From NCBI GenBank assembly GCA_928212115.1, contig CAKMRJ010005634.1, positions 127,560,215 through 127,624,214 of the forward strand: a stretch of 64,000 nucleotides of DNA, written 5' to 3'. A model generated the notes under the pieces. The model was not told the DNA's origin and did no database searches. It saw only the letters and a program-made list of their open reading frames with translations. How positions within the stretch are numbered: the stretch's first letter is position 1; each line of letters starts with the position of its first letter. Source of the stretch: Lactuca virosa (Eukaryota > Streptophyta > Magnoliopsida > Asterales > Asteraceae). Of the stretch, positions 34,216 to 45,796 are shown piece after piece. Made by a program: the position numbers and the translations under genes.

Positions 34216-34810
34216 TGTGGAAAAGTTACCTCCAAAATTAGCAAGTGGCAAATAGTTCAGGGGTTATTTCCGTAACTTATCATTTACTATTCATAGTTTG
34301 ACTATGAATAGTAATATAAGTGTGATTTTGGAAATGAGAATGGACGGTGGTTAATATTATAGTAATATATATGTGAATTTGAATGAAGAATGGACGGTGG
34401 TCAAATATTAGGCGCCTACAATTTTGGACGGCACATTTTTCTTCTCTTCACGTGTGATATTCTTGGCTATAAATAGCCTAGGCCAGAGAAGTTTAATATC
34501 ATTGAAGTATATATAGAAAAGCATTACATATATATATACTGATACACCACCGTGTATTTTATCTCTCCCACTCTATTTGTAATCTCTTTCATAATCACTG
34601 TAAACACTGCAAATTATAGTGAATTGATTCTCGGCTTCCTCCGCCCGTGGTTTTTTCCCGATTTGGGTTTCCACGTAAATTCCTGTGTCTCTATTCTATT
34701 TATTTTATTCGTATTACGTTGTGATTATTACGCTTTGATAATTTTTGATCCCATTCCGCATTGAGCTAATATTATTTAAGTCAATTTGGATCCGTCGTAT
34801 TTTACAACAA
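34216..34810 (+). repeat. Copia-3 3' LTR
   Basis: It starts TGTGGAAAAG after the polypurine tract AAGGTGGAGAT and ends ACAACA (about 595 bp; the right end is approximate). TATAAATA lies at 34,468-34,475. The LTR sits in an intron of the DRP4-like pseudogene. Confidence 0.75.
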
Positions 34811-35062
34811 ATATGATTCTTAACAATGAAAATCAAGATACCTTGGAGTTTGATCTCTTCATCGTATGTGCCGATTGCTGGCATATCCATGACCAATAAA
34901 TCTCGAATACCTCGGTTCTTTACCACCAATGTCAATGTCTCATCCTCGATGCCATCCAATGATGCTCTCTCTATACAGCTAGAGACATGAATGACTGCAT
35001 CTGTGATGGGGTGACCTTTCTTTTCAAGTTGAATGTGTTGGCCACCTTCATGATGTTGGTAC

Positions 35063-35354
35063 CTGTTACAATTACAAGAATAAGGATGGTTTCATGAGTT
35101 AAAAGAAACAAAAACATAAAGTAAATCATTCTAGCAAATAGTAATGGGATAAACAATCTAATACTCTATATATTAGAGCAATGTGGCTGGCACAAAGTGA
35201 GACAAGTCTTTCCTTTTGCCTAGTCCAACATTGGTTGTGGAACCAAAACTGGAGGTTAATAAGGATGCTCACAGAATTTCCTTCCTAATTTTCTTTTTTC
35301 TTCCTTTGAGCCTCGGCTTTATTTTAAAGAAAATGTTGCTATTAATGTTATATA
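35063..35354. other. Intron 1 of the DRP4-like pseudogene, left part
   Basis: Noncoding between exon 2 and the Copia-4 LTR. No other feature was recognised. Confidence 0.5.
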
Positions 35355-37616
35355 TGTTGAAATTTAAGCTAGCAAATTGATGAACTCGTGGCAGATATGT
35401 CAGTTACTCATAATTGGCAGTTATGTTATTTAGCAGTTACAGTCAGAATCTTAAGGGGTGCAATATATATACTTAATATATAAATGTAAGATTGTATGTA
35501 AAAACGTTTTCATGATTTAATGTCAAGAAATAAAAGTAGAAGTTGAGTAAAACTCGTGTGTTTTATGTTATATCTCTAACATTGTGGTATCACAGCCGCG
35601 GATTAAAATGGCTGGAAATATGAACAATCCCGTACACCCACAACTCCCAAAATTTAAAATTTAATGGTAGAAACTACTATAATTGGAGTATCCAGATGAA
35701 GATGTTCTACGAATCACAAGACTTGTGAGATAGTGTAGAAAACGGATTTGAAGAGCCAGTAGAGTTTGACGAACAGAGAATGAAATTAAAAATTCAAGGA
35801 AAAGGACAGAAAGGCTCTCTATATAATCTATCAGGCCGGGGATGAAGTTATATTTGAGACAATCTCTTCTTCGAATTCATCAAAAGAAGCGTGGGATATG
35901 CACTATAGAACATATCGTGGTGAAGAAAAAGTCAAAATTGTTAGACTGCAGACATTAAGATGCGAATTTGATGGGCTAAAGATGAAAGAATCAGAGACAG
36001 TAGAAGAATTTTATAATCTAGTGATCCTACTATTAAACCAATTACGTTTGAATGGTGAAATCATAGAGGACAGAAGAGTTATGGAAAAGATTCTTAGAAG
36101 TATAACTAGAAAATTTGAATACATTGTCGTAGCAATTGAAGAGTCCAAAGATCTTTCAACCCTCTCTCTTGAAAGCCTGTTGGTATCATTACAGTCTCAT
36201 GAACTCAGAGTGAGACAATTTGATTCTACTCCTTATGAACAAGCCTTCCAACTAAAGTCACCAAATTCATACGACAAGAACAAAGAATCTGAGAAGGAAG
36301 AGCAAAGTGATGATAAAGGCAAAGGAAAGGGAAAATCACAAGTACTGTGTTACCACTGTCGGAAATTTGGTCACACTGCTAAATATTGTAGAAAGTGAAT
36401 CGCAGAAGAAAAGGGTTCTAATTTCATGCACAAAGAGTATGGGAATGATGGTGACACTATGTTACATGACTCTTAATACTCATGAAGTTCCAATTGATGA
36501 CACATGGTTCATAGACAGTGGATGCAGTAATCATATGACTGGATGCAAAAGTATTTTTGTTCAAATGGATGAATCTTTCAAAAGAGAAGTAAGAACAGGT
36601 GATGACAAGAGGCTAGATGTTCATGGAATTGGTGATATTGCTGTTGAAACCAAGATTGGCAAGAAAAAAAAAATACAAAGTGTACATTTCGTTCCAGGCT
36701 TGAAGCATAACCTGCTTAGTGTAGGACAACTTTTACAAAAAAGGATATGACCTTCACTTCAAAGGTAAAATTTGTGAGATCAAGGACCCAAATGGAAGCA
36801 TTCTTGGTAAGGTTAACATGACCACAAACAAAATGTTTCCTATAAACTTTAAAGGAGATACTTTCTTTTCTTTTAACCTATCTACCAATCAAACTTCCCT
36901 GTTATGGCATTATCGATTTGGGCATGCTAATCTGGGATATTTAAATTACATGTACAAGCATAATTTAGTCAGGGGAATGACAAACATCAACAAAGTAGAA
37001 GACGTATGCAAGGGATGTATGCTAGGAAAACAGTCTAAGGAATATAAAGCAAGGAGGGCTAGTAAGCTCTTGAATTCATCCACACAGATGTTTGTGGTCC
37101 AATGAAAACACCCACCATTGGAGGAATTGGAAACAGGTATTTACTTACATTTATAGACGATTTCAGCAGAAAACTTTGGGTATACTTCCTAAAAGAGAAA
37201 TCAGAGGTGTTTAACAACTTTAAAACTTTCAAGACCTTTGTTGAGAAACAGAGTGGTCATCAAATAAAAACTATAAGATCTGATGGGAAGGTGAATACAA
37301 TGCCATTTGTTTTAGAGAGTTTCTGAAAGAGAATGGAATTCGTCATCAAATCACCACTAGGTACACTACACACCCCAACAGAATGGGGTTGCATAGAGGA
37401 GAAATAGAACTATAATGGAAATGGCCCGTAGTAGTTGAAAACCATGAGCACACCGGATCTCACCACTCCAGTCAATATTTAATCTACACAAGGAACAAAT
37501 TCATCTCTATCTACTCCTGAGACACAACCTAGGAGAGGTTACAAAACTATAAGAGACCTCTACGCTAACACTAGGAGACTTGAATTCAATGATGTTGCAG
37601 ATTTTGCGCTATTCTG
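35355..37616 (+). mobile_element. Copia-4, truncated element inside the DRP4-like intron
   Basis: A 227-bp 5' LTR (35,355-35,581, TGTTGAAATT...CTCTAACA) and a PBS variant (TGGTATCACAGCC) are followed by broken gag and pol. RT, RNase H and the 3' LTR are missing, and the text jumps back to DRP4-like intron sequence at about 37,617. Confidence 0.82.
35610..37616 (+). pseudogene. Copia-4 gag-protease-integrase remnant
   Basis: Gag begins near 35,610 and has early stops. The frame 35,898-36,398 is open and ends with the knuckle CYHCRKFGHTAKYC. Protease WFIDSGCSNHMTG follows in another frame (36,307-36,750), then LLWHYRFGHANLGYL (36,818-37,105) and integrase TFIDDFSRKLWVYFL with IKTIRSDG (37,102-37,326). 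Near 37,430 the integrase jumps to the linker region (PRRGYKTIRDLYAN...VADFALF), an internal deletion, and then ends. Confidence 0.82.
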
Positions 37617-37983
37617 AGGCTAGATTGATGGACAGATACAGATATAAGAACTATGTCTAACTAGTGACACAAATTGCGTACTCTTTTCTGGTGACATTCA
37701 TGAACCTAGAAATCTTAATGACGCAATTAGAGATAAGCTGATGGAAAGTATCAAGGACGCTTACGATGGAATTTTTTGGGGAAATCAAAATATACCTTAC
37801 GAGAAGAGGCATGTTTGAAGATAGTCGATCTCCTTCGCCGAGTCTCAGCTCCCCCATTGACTCCAGTAGATGAGATTTCAACGAGCAGTCTTCGCCGAGA
37901 ACAATAATCGTCGGGAGGTAGACGCCTTCCTCCTCGATTAGAACGTGGAGCTCGTAGAGGTACGAAACTAAAGAACTCTCCAT

Positions 37984-38310
37984 TTCGTCTAACGGAATGA
38001 ACTGAGTATGGAAGCTTGAAGAAGATGGAGGTGAAAGGCGGGATAATTTTTCTTTTTCTAACAGAATGACGCCATGGTGTATTTTGTCTTTATTACATCG
38101 TGATTCATTTAAACAAAAACTAGTAGTATTTATGTATCTTTTTGTTAAGTATATAACATCAATATACCTATTTAATAAGATGGCATTTCTTTTTTCCTAT
38201 TCTACTATATAACATCAATATACCATACAAATTTTTTTTTCCTAATTTCTCAATCAATAACCGTACGTATGATCATTTCTTTTTACCAAATCCCAATTGC
38301 AAACTCATTC
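37984..38310. other. Upstream region of the DRP4-like pseudogene
   Basis: This stretch is shared with both outer ends of the inverted repeat at 11,205-13,830, up to CAAATCCCAATTGC near 38,300. The duplicated unit therefore included promoter-side DNA. I saw no clear TATA box. Confidence 0.5.
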
Positions 38311-38489
38311 ATTTTTTATTCTTTTATAACATAACCTATTAATTATATTAAACTTTGTGTTAAAATAACAAAGGTTAATATCTCTTTCAAAAAAAAAAGG
38401 TTAATATCAAACTTAACATTTTGTGATATGGATCTGTGTGTAAAGGTTTTAATGTTGCAGGGTCGTTTTGGTAAGTTTTATGTATCTTT

Positions 38490-39126
38490 TTGTTAAGTTA
38501 TTGTGTGCAAGGGTTGGTTGTGTGGATATGCAATTCTGAAGGGGTAGTAGACTCATTCTTGTCTATCAATTTGTAAGAACACGCAGACTTTGGGTCGGAT
38601 CTTGACCCAGGTATTTAAGTTGTTCCGGAGGTGTTGTTCGTTGGATCAACTCATTTTTTCACAGATATCTCACATAGGGCATGTTCGGAAAAAATAGGCT
38701 TGTAGCGGGTAGCTTCTAGCTGGTAGCGTTTTGTTAAACGCTACGTGAAGTAGCATTTGGATTTAGAGCGTTTTGTTTAAACTAAACGCTAGAAGCTTGT
38801 AGTGTCAAACGAGACTTTCTGTTCAAAACGGAGCATTTTGTTAAACGCTAGAAGTTAGAAGCTCTCAAACGCTTCGTGCCGAACACGCCCATAGTCTATC
38901 TTATTCTTTGTAGTTCTCTGTGTAATTAGGGTTTTCTTCGTTCGCTCATCCTTGTTCATATCTTTTGTTATTCATAATAGATTAAGGAGTGTGATCAATT
39001 GTGAGAGTGGAATAGGTTATTTGTAGTGAGGTTTGTGTTGTAAGTTCGTGCAAACCATATGTCTATTTGTCCTAAATTGATATAATAGATGATGATGTTG
39101 GGAATATCGATTTCTTTACTTTTTCA
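38490..39126 (+). repeat. Copia-5 5' LTR (left end approximate), carrying a MITE
   Basis: The right end (CTTTTTCA at 39,126) is followed by TGGTATCAGAGCT, a tRNA-Met PBS. The left end is uncertain. A MITE is inserted at 38,677-38,890. Confidence 0.6.
38677..38890. mobile_element. Tourist/Harbinger-like MITE
   Basis: A 214-bp element with 12-bp terminal inverted repeats GGGCATGTTCGG and CCGAACACGCCC (one mismatch), flanked by ATA on both sides. Internal repeats of AAACGCTAGAAG and CGTTTTGTT arranged inversely give a foldback structure. The 3-bp flank suggests PIF/Harbinger, but ATA is not the usual TAA/TTA. Confidence 0.7.
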
Positions 39127-39925
39127 CATGGTATCAGAGCTTTAGGGCTCCGATCTTGTTTTCCAACGATCATCTTGTTCTATCTGCTCATTTGAATCGA
39201 AAGGTCTACTTCCTCTTTAGATTTGTTTGTTTTGCCCCGTTTTTGTTTCCGATCTTTGTAGATTTTCAGAGTTCTCAGTTAGATCTATAGTTTCTGTTGA
39301 AATCTCTAGTTCAATTGATCTGATCTGTGAAAATCTAGGGTTCTTTGTTTTTTTACATAGGGTTTTCCTTTGGATTTTCCTTAAATCGAAAGCGATCTTT
39401 GATTATGTTGTTATCTATGTAAGATCTTGGTACTGCAAGTTCTTTTGTGATCTTACAGGCCCGTCTTCAAGTGGAGATTCTTGGTAGACTGTTTATCTTT
39501 GAGTGGAGATCCTTGACTGACGAGCATATTTTCTGTTCGCCTCTTCGATCGACCAATCCCTTCTCTGAAATAACTCTCCTAAGAACGGATTTTATCATCG
39601 TTAACTCTTGTAGAGAACGGAGTAACGGGATTCGATCCATTTTCTTCTCCCTTTTACTGCTCGGTGAGAGTTTCTTATTCTCTTCTACCTCTTTTTTTAG
39701 TTATAGTTGTGGGAGATCCTGGTTGTCTTGAGTACACCAGTTACCTTTACTGCTTTCTTTGTTCCTTGTTATTGTTTTCTTTAACTCTGTGTTTCCTGTC
39801 TTGGGCCCTGACATACCGTGGTGACCATCTGGACGTATAAGGTTCACAATTTTCTGTGTTTTCTTTGTTGTGTTTATTTTTTCTGGTTCACAATTGTCTG
39901 TGTTTTCTTTGTTGTGTTTGCATTA

Positions 39926-40297
39926 TGAATGGACCTGTTACTCCAGAGTCTGGTAGTGGATCTAAGATTGACTATGTGAATTATGATGATACATTGTACA
40001 TTCATCCTTCTAATAATACCGTGACTACTATTGAGAATTTTAAACTTACCGGGACCGAAAGCTTCCGTGTTTGACGTAGTTCTATGACTAGGAGTCTTAA
40101 GGCTAGGAATAAACTAGGTTTTGTTGAAGGTACTATTAAAAAGGACACTAATGATAAACTTCAATCTTTAAAATGGGAACGTGCTAACGCTGTTGTCTGT
40201 TCTTGGATCCTTGGGTCATTATCTGAATCTATTTACTCTAGCCATGCCTACTCTGAGTCTGTCCAATATAATAGAATGGGCTTTTTGAAACTTATAA
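39926..40297 (+). pseudogene. Copia-5 gag remnant
   Basis: It starts MNGPVTPESGSGSK and contains the copia gag (UBN2-type) core: FKLTGTESFRV, then SSMTRSLKARNKLGFVEGT and WERANAVVCSWILGSLSESIY. An in-frame TGA at about 40,072 replaces a residue in the middle of the core. The gene ends abruptly at a junction with another LTR fragment (40,298). Leader DNA 39,130-39,925 separates it from the PBS. Confidence 0.8.
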
Positions 40298-40470
40298 CTA
40301 TTGGATTAGATGTCTAAGCCAATAATTGAATTAGTATATACTTGAATTATTAGCGAAGTCCTTTTGGGTTGCCCTTAAACCTAGCAATTGAATATGGTGG
40401 CTTTTAGAGAGAGAGAGAGAGAGAGAGAGAATGATTTATTGATTTATTATGTGATTAATAACTAACAATG
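40298..40470 (+). repeat. LTR start fragment related to Copia-2
   Basis: TTGGATTAGATGTCTAAGCC followed later by GTCCTTTTGGGTTGCC parallels the first 100 bases of the Copia-2 LTR with clear divergence. It marks an older member of that LTR lineage. It contains a (GA)n tract at 40,406-40,430. Confidence 0.65.
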
Positions 40471-41309
40471 TGTAACGTCCCAAAATTTAAGACTAAAAAT
40501 TTCAATTTTTATAATAATAAAACCATTATCCAAAATGTTTTTATAAAACCATAACGAAATCAGAGTATGTCAAAATCATCCAAATACATCAGAGTCAAAT
40601 AAAATGCGGAACAATATGGTGTGTGCGATGCGATCATCCCGAGCTCTTCCCCTTCGATCCGGAAGTACCTGAAACATAAACTGAAAATTGTAAGCACGAA
40701 GCTTAGTGAGTTCCCCCAAAATACCACATACCATACATATTTGCCAACTCAAGGCTGTGTCGGGTCTATTTCACCCCCGAGTCTATTTCAACTCATGCGT
40801 CGGCCTAACACATACCGGGTCTATTTCACCCCCGAGTCTATTTCAACTCATATGTCATCACAAGGCTGTATCAGGTCTATTTCACCCCACGTACATATAG
40901 CAAAAAGGCATATAACACATACAACATGAGTCACACAGGCATATAACACATACAACAGGAGTCACAAAGACTACAAGCACTAACATATCCTAGTGTCCTA
41001 TAGTATAATGAGCAAACTCACCTCATTCTACTCACAGTCAAACAAATGATCGGGCTGTTGAACCGGAAATCCCCACTAAATAACAAGTAAAGAAACCCTA
41101 ATTAGAAATTAGGTCAATAGTCCAACCCAAGAATCCAAAGCCTAAATCTTGGCCTTAAGGGAAAAAGTTACTTATTCCGTGCCTTATTAGGCTTAGCCCA
41201 TCAAGGTCCAAATGCTACTAACCACGAAGCCCAAAAGATAATCTATGTCCAAAATGGGCCCAAGCCCCAAAGGCTAATCACAGAAAAGCTTATGGCCTAA
41301 CAAGGGCCT
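40471..41309. repeat. LTR-E, gypsy-type LTR fragment
   Basis: It starts TGTAACGTCCCAAAATTTAAG, a typical plant gypsy LTR start. A local tandem duplication (GGGTCTATTTCACCCCCGAG twice, at about 40,758 and 40,818, and a third partial at 40,873) lies within. It is interrupted at 41,310 by LTR-C. Confidence 0.6.
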
Positions 41310-41639
41310 TGTGACAACCGTCAATTTTTTGGCCAAGTCAAAGTCAACTAACGTCAACAAGTCAAACCAGTCAACGCATCTAACCCTTGTATATTAGGGT
41401 TTCCTTTATGATTCTCATTGTACTACTCGCAATCTTAATATAAAGTATCACTTAGAGTTTTCACGTGTTCGGAAATTCTAAACCCTAATCAGGGTAAGTG
41501 ATGAATCTACTCGATAAAACATTATTCCATACCCCTCGAGAGCTTATAACATTCATAACAAGGCTTAACAGAGTGTAAGAACATTGTGTTGCGAAGCCAA
41601 ACACTCAAAAAGGTCACAAAAGAAGTCTCTCCCAATCTC

Positions 41640-42005
41640 TTTCACTCTAACTCTCCCAAAACTCTCTAAGTAGGAGAAATCGCTCCAAGGATGTGAAATC
41701 TCTCCCAAATCTCTCTCTGTATGAGAAATCTCTCCAAGTGTGTGAAATCTCTCCCAAATCTCTCCAAGTATGTGAAATCTCTCCAAAATCTCTCTCTGTA
41801 TGAGAAATCTCTCCAAGAATGTGAAATCTCTCCCAAATCTCTCTCTGTATGAGAAATCTCTCCAAGAATGTGAAATCTCTCCCAAATCTCTCTCTCTATG
41901 TCAATTCTCTCCCAAATCTCTCTTTGTATGAGAAATCTCTCCAAGAATGTGAAATCTCTCCCAAATCTCTCTCTGTATGTCAAATCTCTCCAAGTATGTC
42001 AAATC
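41640..42005. repeat. 49-bp tandem repeats in LTR-C
   Basis: The repeats use the words GTATGAGAAATCTCTCC and GTGAAATCTCTCCC with AAATCTCTCTCT. The period is about 49 bp. The same array, reversed, is at 49,430-49,800 and 56,290-56,665. Confidence 0.9.
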
Positions 42006-43384
42006 TCTCCCAAATCTCTCTCAAAATCTCTCTCAACTTCTTATAATCACTCAGGGCATCCCGACCCTTAATTTAGTCGAAAACCGCTCGAAAACGGAAG
42101 TCTACGCGAAAAACAGCCTTAAGGAGCCGAAACCCCTCTTAGGAACCGAAACTCCTCTTAGGAGCCGAACCTCCTGAGAACCGAAACCCTCTCAACCGAA
42201 ATGGACCGAGCGCTCTGTCTATTTCGGTCCCCTGACTAATCAGAACCGAGACCTGACTTTCGGCTCTTCCCTTCCTACCTTCGGTCTGAGGACCTGACCT
42301 TCGGTCCGAGGACTTGACCTTCGGTTCCGAGATGCGAGCCACGACCGAACCCTCGCACCTTCGGTCCTCCCTTCTACTCTCGGTTCCTTCCTTCTCCACT
42401 CTCGGTTCTCACTCCCTTAGAGCCGAACCTCGCAGGTTCGGTCCAGATTGCCGGTTTTTGACCCAAACTTCGTTTTAAGCCCGTTTTTCGAGATTTTAAC
42501 GCGGGATTTTCACCCAAACTCGTATTTTAACATAATAAACCCCAAATATTCATATTTTAATTATATTTTGGGGAAAATCCTTGCCTAAGAATAAAAATCT
42601 AGTTGGTAAGATATTTAGGTGGAGTGTTGACTTATCCTTTGGACAAGGACACAAGCAACCTCCCCATACCTTCATAGTACAGCCCCTAGTATGTCAAATC
42701 TCTCCCAAATCTCTCTCAAAATCTCTCTCAACTTCTTATAATCACTCAGGGCATCCCGACCCTTAATTTAGTCGAAAACCGCTCGAAAACGGAAGTCTAC
42801 GCGAAAAACAGCCTTAAGGAGCCGAAACCCCTCTTAGGAACCGAAACTCCTCTTAGGAGCCGAACCTCCTGAGAACCGAAACCCTCTCAACCGAAATGGA
42901 CCGAGCGCTCTGTCTATTTCGGTCCCCTGACTAATCAGAACCGAGACCTGACTTTCGGCTCTTCCCTTCCTACCTTCGGTCTGAGGACCTGACCTTCGGT
43001 CCGAGGACTTGACCTTCGGTTCCGAGATGCGAGCCACGACCGAACCCTCGCACCTTCGGTCCTCCCTTCTACTCTCGGTTCCTTCCTTCTCCACTCTCGG
43101 TTCTCACTCCCTTAGAGCCGAACCTCGTAGGTTCGGTCCAGATTGCCGGTTTTTGACCCAAACTTCGTTTTAAGCCCGTTTTTCGAGATTTTAACGCGGG
43201 ATTTTCACCCAAACTCGTATTTTAACATAATAAACCCCAAATATTCATATTTTAATTATATTTTGGGGAAAATCCTTGCCTAAGAATAAAAATCTAGTTG
43301 GTAAGATATTTAGGTGGAGTGTTGACTTATCCTTTGGACAAGGACACAAGCAACCTCCCCATACCTTCATAGTACAACCCCTAG
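41995..43384. repeat. 695-bp tandem duplication (two units)
   Basis: Unit 1 is 41,995-42,689 and unit 2 is 42,690-43,384. I see only two substitutions between them (near 42,435/43,129 and 42,682/43,376). The junction is at TATGTCAAATCTC, a word that recurs within the LTR-C tandem array and would favour unequal exchange. Confidence 0.92.
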
Positions 43385-43443
43385 TCACTATTCACCCATA
43401 CCTAGTCAATCATTGTCCTTTTTACACTCTTGTTCAACCATAA

Positions 43444-45796
43444 TGTCACACCCCCAAACCAAGGATGGCGGAAACGTCCGGGGGTGGAGGACTTCATGTA
43501 TAGTATCACAACAACGAGTATAATAGTGCTCAAAGTAAATACAACCATCATAAATACAATTGAAAAGGTTACACCATAGAATAAGTTTACATGTTTCAAA
43601 ATCAATTACATTATGATGACAAAATGAACTATTTGACGATTTATCGTCCCATCCTCAAATTGCTGTTGGTTTTCCTGTTTCACTGATTTCCCGATAATAC
43701 AAGTAGTTTTGAAAAATGGTCAACAATTAAGTTGGTGAGTTCATAAGAGTTTTGTTTGAGTAAGAAACCGTTTTCCTTGTAAAAGCGACAAAGTATGTTT
43801 CCAGAAAATCCAATATTTTCTTTGTTAAGTGAGATGAATGCTTCTATGTTATGCGATAATGAACCCTAGAAATACCCATAGATTCCTTCTATAATCGCCC
43901 AGTGTATATAAGTTATATAAAATTTAAGTTAAATAGACCGTCGAATATAATGGGTCTGCCCTAGGTCCACAACCAAACAAGGAACAGGAGATAAGGCGGG
44001 CCCACCAATTCTAAGTCAATTATGACTAGATTCTTATATAACTCTATCATATACACTTAGCAATTATAGCTTAAGTCTAACAATTCTAGATGAAATATAG
44101 TTTTAACAGAGATATGATTCCAAAGAAAATCCTATATTTTCCTTATAAAAGTTATGTGGTCCTAAATCCCAGGACCGAAAGTAAACAAGTATTTTACCAT
44201 ACTTAAAGTAATTTATGTAAGTTTAAATCGACATAAACTCGTTTGATTTAGAAGTAAACCCCTTTTTAAGGTAAAAGTTTCCATGTAAACTTGAAAGATT
44301 GTTAACTACCTATGTGAGTCGCTATAACCATACTATGACGGAAAATAACCTGCACAACGTTTTTCAGACGTTAAGATACTATGACTCTTGTCACCACAGA
44401 CCTGTCGGTCTAGCTGTTGCATGCAGCTCAGGTGTGGGGTGTCAAACCCAATATAGATCTATACACAATTATCATGCTCTCCCTACAAGAGACTCTGGTT
44501 ATAACTTACAGGAATTGGGATCCCGTACTCGAACGTACGGGGAGAGAATTGCCTCACAACCTAAGTTAACTAGTTTACACATAGTTTGATAGTAAAACCT
44601 CTTCCGTGAAGGAAGTAAATCACCTTTTCTGAATAAATTAGTGATATGAAATCCTTAAACTATTACTATTATAGTTTATTACGTATGATATGAAAAACCC
44701 ATTTGTTTTGAGAGTAAAACCTTTTTCATGTAGTAAAATCCATAAACTATGCTTATTGAATTTTATTATATGTATTCGAAATGAATGAGTAAACCTCATC
44801 ATGAATGACTACATTTCAGTTTATGATGATAAACTAACAAGAAATTACATTCAATATTTATAACGTATCGTTATACACTTTGCTCAACATAATACAAAGT
44901 GTTATGAAAGTTATAAGCTGTTAACTAGTTTTTAACCGTTCTGCACTGTTTTAGAAAAATCATAGAAAAATCATACGAAGTCGAAAACTGAATCCGTAAA
45001 TTCTGAGAGTTCATAAAATGTGTCTAGTTTATTCATAATTTTTATTATGATTTTTAGAAGTCTTTAACTTGTGTTAAAATGTTCATATTCACAGACTGGT
45101 CCGAATTTGTTTCTGAAATGATAGGCAGTTTTGTAAAAATCACCATAAATAGTAGAAAAATCGTATGGAGATGTGAAAATAGTCATTTTAAAGGATGAAC
45201 CTGAACTATTTGCACCTAATCAGTTTTGAAAACTAAAATGTTTAAGTTGACCAAAACAGTCCGTGAATGGAGTTGAACTTTTCTGATGAAGACTGTTAAA
45301 TGAGTTTAGTTGTGTTCTTGGTGTTTTAACTTGTATTCCCCCCTTAAAACTTAAGAAAACATGAAAAGATAGGGGTATGAACTCACCTTGAGTGATTTCA
45401 GTAGATGGATGATGGAGAAAAGAAGTGTTCAACTCAAGAACACTTGGGAGATGCTTGAAGATTTGAAGATCTAACAACAAATATGACGATATTTGTGTAA
45501 GATATCTATGATTTGTGTAGAAGGAAGTGAAATAATTATATGGAGGATGAATATACTTACCAAAAGTAAAAGAAAACTTGATGATCAGCCCTTGAATCTC
45601 GAATTTGAGAGGGAGAGAAGTGAGAGAGAAAGTGTTTGTTCTTTGGAGGAATAATGAGAGAAATGAGAGAAAGTGTTGGGAGAGAGGATAGATTTCAGCC
45701 TTGACCAAGAGTATGGCTGGTCAAATGGTGGGGAAAGTACTCTTGAATGACCAGGTATGGTGTGGAGGGGTGTGGGCTGGTCATGGAGTGGGTGTG
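43444..45796 (-). repeat. LTR-A, copy 1 (end clipped)
   Basis: It starts TGTCACACCCCC on the plus strand and matches 53,397-55,754 closely. The last 17 or so bases (GGTGGTTGCTTGTGTCA in copy 2) are replaced by LTR-B. Judged by copy 2, its transcription direction is minus. It carries stem-loop module 1. Confidence 0.85.
43901..44057 (-). other. Stem-loop module 1 (in LTR-A)
   Basis: Outer arms AGTGTATAT...GTTATATAA pair with TTATATAAC...ATATACACT. The inner stem is GGGTCTGCCCTA with TAAGGCGGGCCC. The core CCACAACCAAACAAGGAACA lies at 43,967-43,986. Confidence 0.7.

Larger units (their letters stand above)
34843..37983 (-). pseudogene. Dynamin-related protein 4-like gene, 5' part (two exons), degenerate
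   Basis: Exon 1 runs 37,983-37,796 from an ATG. Its donor (AAG|GTATAT) and the acceptor (GTAACAG|G) of exon 2 (35,062-34,843) are phase-compatible. The joined product aligns with the N-terminal GTPase domain of plant DRP4-type dynamins: LPTIIVLGEDCSLKS corresponds to the P-loop segment, MPLLVRYQ to the switch region, and LTLVVKN...VMDMPAIG to the G3 segment. Key residues are lost: the P-loop has SLKS for SGKS, and G3 has DMPA for DLPG. The gene ends at exon 2, where the Copia-3 LTR interrupts the next intron. Intron 1 is occupied by Copia-4. It cannot make a working dynamin. The alternative is a divergent pseudo-GTPase whose 3' half lies elsewhere. Confidence 0.72.
41310..43443 (+). repeat. 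LTR-C, forward copy
   Basis: It begins TGTGACAACCGTC. It contains the 49-bp tandem repeats (about 41,640-42,005), a CCGAA/TTCGG-rich block (42,110-42,440) and a 695-bp internal tandem duplication. Reverse-oriented relatives are at 49,385-50,165 and 55,772-57,030. It abuts LTR-A at 43,444. Confidence 0.75.

Noticed and set aside
40621..40929. 102-codon plus-strand frame
   Set aside because: It lies within the LTR-E fragment over a local tandem duplication. No domain.
41640..42005. CRISPR-like array
   Set aside because: The repeats are contiguous imperfect tandem copies without unique spacers, in a plant LTR.
42139..43094. Two identical 86-codon minus-strand frames (MEKEGTESRRED...)
   Set aside because: The identity comes from the 695-bp duplication of LTR DNA. 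The frame is a shadow of the CCGAA/TTCGG block.
44299..44589. 96-codon plus-strand frame (again at 54,252-54,524)
   Set aside because: It is LTR-A sequence. The frames differ between copies by small indels, so no coding constraint is seen.
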